A stretch of 64,000 nucleotides of DNA, taken from the NCBI GenBank assembly GCA_002786065.1, contig NHNY01000002.1, positions 558,001-622,000 of the forward strand, in the 5' to 3' direction. The position numbers and the translations under genes were made by a program. Below the pieces are notes generated by a model that was not told where the DNA came from, searched no databases, and worked only from the letters and a program-made list of their open reading frames with translations. Shown in pieces: positions 56,628 to 64,000 of this stretch. The first letter of the stretch is position 1. Every line of letters begins with the position of its first letter. Origin of the DNA: Microcyclospora pomicola. Taxonomy: Eukaryota > Ascomycota > Dothideomycetes > Capnodiales.

Positions 56628-57605
56628 ATGTGTATATCAATCCTATCTACCGCTCATCCGGACTATCCTTATATCCTACTGAGCAATCGTGATGAGTTTC
56701 TCAAGCGTCCTACGGCTCAAGCACACTGGTGGGATTCCCCCAACGAGCATGTCTTAGGTGGTCGAGATCTGCAGAGAGAGGAACGAGGTACATGGCTTGG
56801 TGTAACTCGTCAAGGACGCATCGCGGTCTTGACCAACTTTCGAGAAGAGGGCGTTGAGATCTCGAAAGGCAAAAGCCGTGGTGGCATCGTCAGCTCATAT
56901 CTTACAGCAGCACCTGATTCGGACGAGACTGCCGAAGACTTTGTGGATCGGCTCATCAGAGACACAGGAATCCATAACGTTGGCGGATTCTCCTTGCTCT
57001 TCGGAAAGCTATGTCCCGGCCGTGATGATACTCTGCCGGGCCTTTCAGTTGTCTCTAATCGCACATCATCAGCGCAAGATCTGACGAGGCTTGCTCAAAG
57101 TAGTGGCGAAACTCACGGACTGAGCAATGGTCACTATGGCGATCTTACATGGCCAAAGGTAGTCGATGGAGAGAAGTTCCTTCGACAGGCCATTGATGTG
57201 AATGTTCAACAAAAAGAAGATGAGACGAAATTGATTGCACGATTGTTCGAAATCCTTTCCATCGATACACTCCCACGACGTCAACATGGAGAGAACTGGC
57301 AAACTTATGTACGGCAACTGAGAAACTCTATACTCATACCGCCTTTTGGTGGTGAAGCTGTAAAAAGCGCGCCCGCCGATGAGATCGCATCGAGTAAAGC
57401 AGACGATGCTGTGAAAGCGAAACAAAGCACAGATGCTATTCTTGAAGAGGTCTACGGAACGCAAAAGCAAACCGTAATACTTGTAGACAGACTCGGTCGG
57501 CTGAAGTTCGTGGAGCGGACTCTATCTGACACAAGTGGTAAAGCATTGCCTCAGAATGAGGTCGAGAAGGCTTTTGAGTTCAACATCGAGGGGTGGGATC
57601 AATGA
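56628..57605 (+). CDS. TANGO2/NRDE family protein
   Basis: Single exon, 325 aa, from ATG 56628. The start is fixed by the family: members begin Met-Cys and the Cys becomes N-terminal, here MCISILSTAHPDYPYILLSN followed by RDEFLKRPT, the NRDE motif. Further blocks are WWDSPNEHVLGGRDLQREER, GTWLGVTRQGRIAVLTNFRE, SRGGIVSSYL, GGFSLLFGKL and SVVSNR. Near the C-terminus, QTVILVDRLGRLKFVERTL closes the fold. It is an Ntn-hydrolase-like fold. Animal TANGO2 is linked to Golgi organisation and to mitochondrial heme or lipid handling; the fungal role is open. Confidence 0.92.
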   Translation: MCISILSTAHPDYPYILLSNRDEFLKRPTAQAHWWDSPNEHVLGGRDLQREERGTWLGVTRQGRIAVLTNFREEGVEISKGKSRGGIVSSYLTAAPDSDETAEDFVDRLIRDTGIHNVGGFSLLFGKLCPGRDDTLPGLSVVSNRTSSAQDLTRLAQSSGETHGLSNGHYGDLTWPKVVDGEKFLRQAIDVNVQQKEDETKLIARLFEILSIDTLPRRQHGENWQTYVRQLRNSILIPPFGGEAVKSAPADEIASSKADDAVKAKQSTDAILEEVYGTQKQTVILVDRLGRLKFVERTLSDTSGKALPQNEVEKAFEFNIEGWDQ

Positions 57606-57932
57606 ACAATCAAGCTTTGTTCGCTGGAATTATGTGAGAATAGGGCGAATACTACTCTCTTCCATGTAGGAATGGTAGTGAACAAGAATTGTACATGCAT
57701 GATTATACCATGATTTCATGATTGATAGCATTGAATGCTACTTTAATCTGCATAATGATAACGTGTTGTGTGCCATACTGTCGTGACGAATAGAGACTTG
57801 AAGTTGTTAGAACTACAGATCAAGACGTTCCGCCACACTTCACACTCACTTTGATGCCGGTCCGCCTCTCTGTCGATACGTACGTGTGCAACATCACTCT
57901 TATCCTGGCAGAAACATCTCGAGCAAACAGCC
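57606..57932. other. Spacer
   Basis: 327 bp between two plus-strand genes. No gene seen. Confidence 0.45.
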
Positions 57933-59129
57933 ATGAGTGCCAGCGGCCTTCAAGCGTTGCTGCGCTTCCTATCACAAGACGCCAAAGTCCCCTTGGCGAG
58001 TGCAATGGGCAAGGTCAAAGACCTTCAAAGTGCGAATCTAGGTGGCGCAGCGCAGCTTGCAAAAGCGAAACCTGCCGATCTCCTTCCGATCTTCGCAGAT
58101 GAGAAAGTGGCGAGGCAAATAATCAGCGCGGCCAAACGTGTCGCGAAGAAGCGTGCAGCAGGCGTTGATGCGGCACCATCGCCCAAGAAGAAGAAAAAGG
58201 ATGAAAGCCTCTTTTCGAAGGATGTCGTCACATCCCAGGACCTGGAAGAATCTTTGACCTTACCTAGCAGTGATTTCGAAGAAGAGGAACTTGCAGACTG
58301 CGTCGTCTTCACGAACAGAGCACCACTGGTACTGGCGTTCGTGGTCACGCTTCTGAAGTACACAATGCCCGAGCAGCCACTTTCGAGCCGACTAAGCTTG
58401 GCTCAAGGCTACGTTAGCACGACGAGCAGAGCGAGAGCGGTCAATCTAGGACTCGAAAGTGGCGCGAGCGCAGAGGAGGAAGGGTTTGGTGAAGGGCAGC
58501 CGTCCGTGACCATCATGGGAAAACGTCTACGCGTCCTACGCCGGTGGGGATATGAGTGGAAAACCCAGACTAGTGATGAACATACTAACCAAGGCGAGGT
58601 TGGGTCAACGCAGAGTGCTATCAAAGTTGAAGAAGGCGTGTCGAAGGATATCGAAGATCCCATAGAACAAGAAGAAGCGGTAGAACCTGCGCTCTGGGCG
58701 CTGGATTTGGAAGCACTGAAGAAGTCAAACACGACCGGGCCCATGATCGCTACAGGTCAATCAGGTAATCACAGTAATCTGCCAATCTACACGCCGCAGT
58801 CTGCTCGAGCATATCTATGCAAGGCGTTCGACTCTGCTCCGCCACCTGACCAGAAGCCTACTCAGGTGAAGGGTGCTAAGAAGGCTGCGGAGAAGGAACA
58901 GCATCTTGGTGAAGTTTTCGCGGCTCTCGATGTGGTCTACCGGTCTTGGGTATCGACACTGGACGCACGAGAGTTGGACAAGAGAACGTGGGGATGGTAT
59001 GTGAGGGTCCGACCAGATGTCGAGAATGGTGTCGCTGGTTGGGGCGGGAAGAATATCGTCAAGATTGCAGATATCCTTGCGCTCAAGAATGACGTTGAGC
59101 AGGAGACCAGCGGTGTCACAGTCGTATGA
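57933..59129 (+). CDS. Unknown protein with helix-hairpin-helix-like N-terminus
   Basis: Single exon, 398 aa. The N-terminal 75 residues (LQALLRFLSQDAKVPLASAM, GKVKDLQSANLGGAAQLAKA, ADEKVARQIISAAKRVAKK) look like a small helical DNA-binding module of HhH type. A basic stretch SPKKKKKDES, likely a nuclear signal, follows. A conserved middle reads LADCVVFTNRAPLVLAFVVT and LLKYTMPEQPLSSRLSLAQ, and an end has FAALDVVYRSWVSTLDAREL, KRTWGWYVRVRPDVE and GWGGKNIVKIADI. I recall similar fungal proteins only as uncharacterised. A nuclear, possibly DNA-repair-related role is a guess from the N-terminus. Confidence 0.8.
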   Translation: MSASGLQALLRFLSQDAKVPLASAMGKVKDLQSANLGGAAQLAKAKPADLLPIFADEKVARQIISAAKRVAKKRAAGVDAAPSPKKKKKDESLFSKDVVTSQDLEESLTLPSSDFEEEELADCVVFTNRAPLVLAFVVTLLKYTMPEQPLSSRLSLAQGYVSTTSRARAVNLGLESGASAEEEGFGEGQPSVTIMGKRLRVLRRWGYEWKTQTSDEHTNQGEVGSTQSAIKVEEGVSKDIEDPIEQEEAVEPALWALDLEALKKSNTTGPMIATGQSGNHSNLPIYTPQSARAYLCKAFDSAPPPDQKPTQVKGAKKAAEKEQHLGEVFAALDVVYRSWVSTLDARELDKRTWGWYVRVRPDVENGVAGWGGKNIVKIADILALKNDVEQETSGVTVV

Positions 59130-59428
59130 GAGTGCTCACATGTGCTCGATCACTCATCCTGCCGATATCAGACGTGAGAAAGTACCTCCTTGGCCTAGTC
59201 CAGCATGATCAACTACGACCAATACTAACACGTGAGCCTACATCTACAGAAAGTCGATGTGCCGTGCTATTGGTCACAGCATCTCACCACTTCGCCAACC
59301 TTACTGCGGTGCACGACTTGAGGGGTTGATGATCGGTTCCAGACCAGAATGTGAAAACTACCACGGTAGAGGCATGATCCATCGATAGCTTCGGAGCGTT
59401 TCTTCGATCCAGAATGATGCCATCAACT

Positions 59429-60454
59429 TCACAGACCTCCCGGTAGCCACTTCGACAGCCCGGCCAAGTTCTTGAACGCTATGGCTTCCGAGTTCTTCAA
59501 TAGGTCCGCGATGTCGCCAGCACGCTGATCATTTAGCCATCTGACTTGTCGATCGGTGTCGGTAGACCCACGATTGATCCACACAGCACGCCATCCAGCA
59601 TCCAATGCCCCGACCACATCCTTGTCATAGTCATCACCGACATACAGCATATCCCAAGACGCCTGGTCCGTGCCGGTGGCCTGCGGTGTTTTCCACAGCA
59701 TCTCCTCTGCAGCTTTGAAAATGCGCTCATCAGGTTTCTCGTGGCCGACATCATAGCTCATGACACTAAAGTCGATATCATAGATTTTTTCTGGCGTTGG
59801 ACGCTCACCAATAAGATCCTGACCATATCTGAAAGGACTGACACGCAATCCCAGGCTGGTGAGGACATCGGGAACCCTATCGTCACTATTCGTGATCACT
59901 CCAACGACAACTCTGCCATCTGTAGTCTGCGGACTTTTAAACAGGCCTTGAAGGAGAGCGACTGCGTCTGGAAAGATCGTGTAACCTTCTTCAGTGGAGA
60001 AACGGTAGAGCAGTTGCGGCGCCAGTTGTTCCAAGATCCTGGGATCCGGTCCTACCAGAGGCTTGAATGTACCTTCGATGACCTGTGCAGGATCAGTATC
60101 CTAGCACGGTACAACTTTACTTAGCGTTGAAAATATTACATTTTTCCACCATGTTCTCGCATTCATCCCATTCGCTTTGCCGTAATTTGGGGTTTGCTTG
60201 CTCTCCTTCTTGAATGCTGTAGTCACATCCCCCATGCTAATCAGTTCAAATCTCGTTCGGTAGCAGGTGGACTGGAACTCCATCTTACCGCGACGAAACT
60301 CTCTTGCCACGTCCTCATCCTCGAACCCTGACAGACCTACGGACCGCGCGAGTTCGCCGTATTGTTGTGCGATTGGTCGTCGAGGCTGAAAGAGTGTTCC
60401 GAAAGCATCAAAGGCAATGAACAAGTTTCGGCGTGCCGGCATGCTACCAGCCAT
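59429..60454 (-). CDS. HAD-superfamily hydrolase (HDHD3-like)
   Basis: Two exons: 60140-60454 and 59429-60082 (322 aa), with a 57-nt intron (GTAATA..TGCACAG). The junction reads ARTWWKN/VIEGTFKPLVG. HAD motifs: I, FIAFDAFGTLF with nucleophile Asp16; II, VVGVITNSDDR; III, the lysine in HEKPDERIF; IV, MLYVGDDYDKDV. A helical cap lies between motifs I and II. The order matches HDHD3-type phosphatases or dehalogenase-like members of unknown substrate. A 3' frame on the opposite strand is incidental. The start ATG 60454 (MAGSMPARRNL) is the first in frame. Confidence 0.9.
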
Positions 60455-61309
60455 ACTGTGATCCCAAGGGACCCTCTGGATAGGTATGGTAGGACACCCT
60501 CAGATTGAGGTAGATGAATTGCGCTACGATTATCCAATCATTGATGGTTGCTTCGATGGTGAGCCGCTGTGGGTGAATTTGACTAACGAAAACAATGTCC
60601 AACATCCCGTTCTAAACACCTCATGCTTACATGTAGTTTACCTTACCCTTGCATACCTTATCGACACCAATAACTTATTGCACAAGAGGTCGAGTTACTC
60701 GCTAGTATTTTATAGGCATAGAGCCACATGTTGAAAGGGCAATGATGCTCATTTTATCATTTGGATACATAGCCTCGTCATTATTCTAGAGCTGACTTAG
60801 AGCTAGAACTACTAGAACCTCAGACTTCAGCTTTCCATCCATCGCTGCCGAAGCTTGCCAGCGCATAAAGCGGCTACACACGTATTTCCAAGCTGGCTAC
60901 CGGATAAAGAGTTCTGTATCGTGCCTGTAAATTGATGACTTGCAGGCTCAGACAGGGTATGAATGGTAGGGTAGCCAGTAGCAGCGATGCGCTTGGTGCT
61001 GAGATCTCTCCATTCAGCTCGTAAGCTCGCATGGCTCCATGCTGTCAAGCACAGGGTTGGGTCTTAGGAATCCTCCTAGACAAGAGCTCACAGCTATGTG
61101 CTTCAGGGAAGCTATATGGGTACGAGTTCCACAGCTGCACTTCAACCACTTGATGATCACCCCTCTGCCTCGAGCGATAGCTCTATTGACCTATATAACC
61201 AGTACTACCTCTGCACTGCTTGGGCCAGAAAGCTCTTCGTAAACATGCATTGCAAACACTGCATACCCTATCACTGTACAATGAATTGGCAGCAGGATTA
61301 CTTGGCCTC
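60455..61309. other. Intergenic, with possible 5' part of the next gene
   Basis: About 850 bp. A plus frame at 61098-61319 (TALQPLDDH-like, then ARKLFVNMHCKHC in a shifted frame) may be an upstream exon of the DUF7587-like gene, but no convincing join was found. A TATA-like CTATATAAC is near 61192. Confidence 0.4.
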
Positions 61310-61945
61310 ATGTGCTTGACAGGCCTTGCATTTCGCCTGATATCTGCTCGGTCTGATCCTGGCCTCAATGCTCGCAATCCACTTGCGGCACAATCGAACG
61401 CCTCAGCTGTATCACACTTGCAATGGGAAAGGGTACGCGGCCCCTGGAAATCTGTATTCTGCAGCTGGGAGGCGGCCTTGCAACGTTGTCAAACGTTGGC
61501 TCAATCTGGTGTGACCTGGATAAACATCGCCGTCATAGATCTCGAACGCATCAGCCGTGGAGGTGAACAATACATGAACGGCGTTCTCAATGCTTTCTCC
61601 GTTGCGGCAGCCAATGATCTAAGGAACTTGCATTACCCCGGATATACAACCGGCAGACGCTCTGGGTTTCCGAAAGAATACCTGATTGCGTTCGGAATAC
61701 CTGCAGAAGCTGTCATTGCTTGGATACCAGGTCTTGGTTCGCTTCAGACCATACAGGTGCACCTCGGTGAGCTACAGGTACCAGGCCAGCTGGTCGAGCA
61801 GGCTGAAGGAGCGAATGAAGCTGAGATTCGGACATGGGCCAGACTAGAAGTATACCAACGTACTGGAGTCTGGAATGAGCTCATGGTCCAACGTCTCATG
61901 CGAGCGACGTTTATCAGAGCTTGGGACTACGATCTCGACCTATAG
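61310..61945 (+). CDS. DUF7587-like protein (putative)
   Basis: From ATG 61310 there are 211 codons to the stop (211 aa); the frame is open 30 codons further up without an ATG, so an upstream exon may exist. Blocks are LAFRLISARSDPGLNARNPL, HLQWERVRGPWKSVFCSWEA, TWINIAVIDLERISRGGEQY and GFPKEYLIAFGIPAEAVIAW. The order (an initial R-x-SD motif, a Trp/Ala helix, a strand ending in VIDLERI, then EYLI..G.IP..A) resembles DUF7587, a domain I recall as common in Dothideomycetes. This is a recollection, not a search. Function unknown; often lineage-specific and variable. Confidence 0.6.
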   Translation: MCLTGLAFRLISARSDPGLNARNPLAAQSNASAVSHLQWERVRGPWKSVFCSWEAALQRCQTLAQSGVTWINIAVIDLERISRGGEQYMNGVLNAFSVAAANDLRNLHYPGYTTGRRSGFPKEYLIAFGIPAEAVIAWIPGLGSLQTIQVHLGELQVPGQLVEQAEGANEAEIRTWARLEVYQRTGVWNELMVQRLMRATFIRAWDYDLDL

Positions 61946-62160
61946 TCAATACACCAGGCTGGACGAAACGAAGCATTGCCAGCATTCTACCCACATCAAC
62001 ACTACCACGGTGAACCGTTGGTAAAGTAGTTGTGCAGTAGAAGGCAGGCTGAAGTCATGTATGTGACAGGGGGAGGAAAAGTTGCTGTGTCCACCGAGCC
62101 ATAGCACTTGACCACTATGTAACGCCCAATATTAATCATTTACCTAAGGCGGTACTGTGC

Positions 62161-63996
62161 TCAGGGCATGCCGTCAAGTGCAGCGAAAGGGTTGCTTGAC
62201 ATCTGTCGTTTCCACTTCGTACCTGCATCTTCCTCATCCCCTTTCTTCTTCTTGCGCTTCTTTCCCTTCCGACTTGACGTCGTATCGGTCCGACTGCTAT
62301 GATTGAGTCCCAAGCCTAAACTTTTTATGAGTGTATCGACAAGTGGAGACCAAGCTGTTTGTATCGACGTGCTACCATAAAATTCAAAGAACTCCGAGAT
62401 GCTGGGAAAGTAGCAAAGGTCCTTCATCACAGGTTGCATTCTTACTTTCCAATCACGCCGCGAGTTGGAGTGGAGTAGATTGTCATCCTCGATGCATTGC
62501 CAAACCTGGAACAGCATCCGCAGAGAGTAGTACGAAGCTTGATATTGCGCTGAGAGGTGAAATAAGTCCCACGAATCGATGCAGCGGCCTGCTAGAATCG
62601 CTGTAATATCGTTTTGTGGAGGTACAGTTATGTCTTCGTGAGCCATGTCAAGCAGGGTGAGCTGCATAACGATGAATCTCCATTTCTGTGCGCCACGGAG
62701 TTGAGGTTGTTGGACCGCCATGCCATCCTGAATGCAGGTCCTCAATTGACGCAGCCTTGTCTCAATATCGTCATCATTCATTTCAGCCCGAGTGATTGTC
62801 TGGACCGATATTTTGCTTCCACTCCTCTTATATTCATGCAACTCTGGCAATGCAGGCTCACAGGTCGAAGCGACGAGCTTGTAGGCAATCAAACGTGTTG
62901 GTTGACCTATGTACCATGCTGTTTTCTTAGAAGGATCTTCTAGCAGAAATGGTAAGAACATGCTGACCTGTTCGGCAGAATTCTCTGCCCTACATTTGAC
63001 AAAGTGTATGAGCTCGGAAACGCGAACGTCGAGGTTGATAAGACTGAGGCGCGCTTCTGCGTTGTTCTGCAATTCGTGGAGATTCGTGACTTCTTGTTTG
63101 ATATCATAAGTCAAGCAAAATTGTGCGTAGTCTTCGCCAGGGATGTAATCACCTTGCTTAATGAGCTGCAAGACCCAGTTGACAGTGACGGTGTTGTCTT
63201 TTTGCATATGGTAAGCAATCTCTATCAAGTCTTCTTTCCCAAAAGTTCTTGCGATAGCTGTAGGGCAGAAGTTTGTGCCTGTAAGCGCCTCTACGGACGA
63301 GTTGCCATGGCTCGTTTGCAGTCCTGAAAACAACACGATTCGTGTTGAAGACCCATACTCGTAGAGCAGTAGATCAGAATCATTGGAGAATATCAGGATG
63401 TTCTTGTGAGGTTCTGTCTTACTGATGCTACGCGCCACAGCAACACAGAAAGCGTCTGCTTCGCCCGGCACCAGGTGAGTGACTCCAGCATATCTGCTCT
63501 TGATGAGCCCTTCCACAACGGCTGGGACTAGAAATGGCAGACCTGGTAGTGCTCTCCTGGCCCGCTCTAGGGCTGATGAAGTCCATAGCTTTGACGCCAC
63601 GGTTTTCTTCCGATGAGCCAACTTACTAGTCTCTTGATGGAGGACATGATATGCTGACAAGGCATCAATGTATCGTTGCAACCGGCCCAGTCTTACGTCT
63701 ATCTTCGACATCGGCAAGGCCCCATCGAAGTAGATTGCCGATATCTCGAGACCGTGGGCTTCTAATACCTGGAGAAACTCGATGACGCCGACTACGATCT
63801 TCGCGTAGGACGACTGTGACCAGATGGTGGCATCAACACAACGTTCCTGGTCGAGAAGCTGTTGTGCTATATGGAACACCAAATTCGGTCCATCTAGAAT
63901 GGCCTCTTGTGGCGGGCCTCCATGACGTGCAATCTCTGTTGGAGAGCTGCCGAATCCAGCGTCTTGCATTCGTTTGAGGAGGCCTCGAATGCCCAT
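62161..63996 (-). CDS. Asteroid/XPG-like nuclease-fold protein
   Basis: Single exon, 611 aa, ending with its start codon 5 bases from the window edge; complete. The XPG-type N-terminus MGIRGLLKRMQDAG is followed by ILDGPNLVFHIAQQLL (acidic metal residue Asp35), AIYFDGALPMSKIDVRLGRL and the internal region VPGEADAFCVAVARSI and NILIFSNDSDLLLYEYGSST. These correspond to the metal-binding acids of FEN1/XPG enzymes and are present. The large C-terminal half is Asteroid-specific, with no PIP box seen. It ends with a basic SRKGKKRKKKKGDEE, probably a nuclear signal. The role of fungal Asteroid proteins is unclear; nuclease activity is possible but not proven. Confidence 0.85.
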   Translation of the reverse strand: MGIRGLLKRMQDAGFGSSPTEIARHGGPPQEAILDGPNLVFHIAQQLLDQERCVDATIWSQSSYAKIVVGVIEFLQVLEAHGLEISAIYFDGALPMSKIDVRLGRLQRYIDALSAYHVLHQETSKLAHRKKTVASKLWTSSALERARRALPGLPFLVPAVVEGLIKSRYAGVTHLVPGEADAFCVAVARSISKTEPHKNILIFSNDSDLLLYEYGSSTRIVLFSGLQTSHGNSSVEALTGTNFCPTAIARTFGKEDLIEIAYHMQKDNTVTVNWVLQLIKQGDYIPGEDYAQFCLTYDIKQEVTNLHELQNNAEARLSLINLDVRVSELIHFVKCRAENSAEQVSMFLPFLLEDPSKKTAWYIGQPTRLIAYKLVASTCEPALPELHEYKRSGSKISVQTITRAEMNDDDIETRLRQLRTCIQDGMAVQQPQLRGAQKWRFIVMQLTLLDMAHEDITVPPQNDITAILAGRCIDSWDLFHLSAQYQASYYSLRMLFQVWQCIEDDNLLHSNSRRDWKVRMQPVMKDLCYFPSISEFFEFYGSTSIQTAWSPLVDTLIKSLGLGLNHSSRTDTTSSRKGKKRKKKKGDEEDAGTKWKRQMSSNPFAALDGMP

Positions 63997-64000
63997 TATA

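Overview
The window is nuclear DNA of a filamentous ascomycete. Introns are short (about 47-130 nt in most genes) with GTRNGT donors and CTRAC/CTGAC branch points close to the acceptor. Gene density is about one per 2 kb on both strands, and the conserved genes are fungal-type (ATG11, TVP18, ARP8, NTF2, BNA5, TYR1, ISA2, MCP1, Lunapark, PGM). Gene content and protein style suggest a Dothideomycete, perhaps Mycosphaerellales; this placement is inference. I saw no recognisable transposon, retroelement, virus-like element, rRNA or CRISPR array.

Layout. 1-7 kb is accessory-looking: an intron-bearing tRNA-Ala(CGC), then two tandem paralogous minus-strand genes. Their Cys-rich domain resembles a stretched Zn2Cys6 cluster and is assembled only after splicing. 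Each gene has a minisatellite with the same core at its 3' end. 7.5-20 kb is housekeeping: TYR1 divergent from RPS14, a UBC6-type E2, a DUF1993 protein, an SR-rich protein, TVP18, NTF2 (with a 7-nt start exon) and ARP8. 20-22.6 kb holds a small putative gene and a decayed dehydroquinate-synthase (AROM-like) relic. 22.6-30.3 kb carries a NAPE-PLD-like hydrolase, a divergent GH3-GNAT / GlcNAc-6-P deacetylase pair (the core of a fungal N-acetylglucosamine catabolic cluster) and an OXLD1-like mitochondrial protein. 31-43.7 kb has a putative cytochrome-oxidase assembly factor, a DUF2458 protein, a GPI-type surface protein, a small Cys-rich membrane protein, two uncharacterised proteins, Lunapark, an HbpS/GlcG-like protein and ISA2. 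44-54 kb has a possible gene relic, phosphoglucomutase, ATG11 (with a C-terminal exon reached by splicing) and kynureninase. 55-64 kb has MCP1, a TANGO2/NRDE protein, an unknown HhH-like protein, a HAD hydrolase, a DUF7587-like protein and an Asteroid/XPG-like protein.

Gene models were built by joining exons so that GT..AG signals, reading frame and family alignment agree; for each multi-exon gene the exon lengths sum to a whole number of codons. Names rest on remembered family sequences, not on a search. The strongest points for a second look are the paralogous pair whose metal-binding motif is interrupted by a conserved intron (in one copy that intron is in-frame and stop-free), the shared minisatellite at their 3' ends, and the GlcNAc gene pair whose GH3 member lacks the usual NagZ histidine motif.
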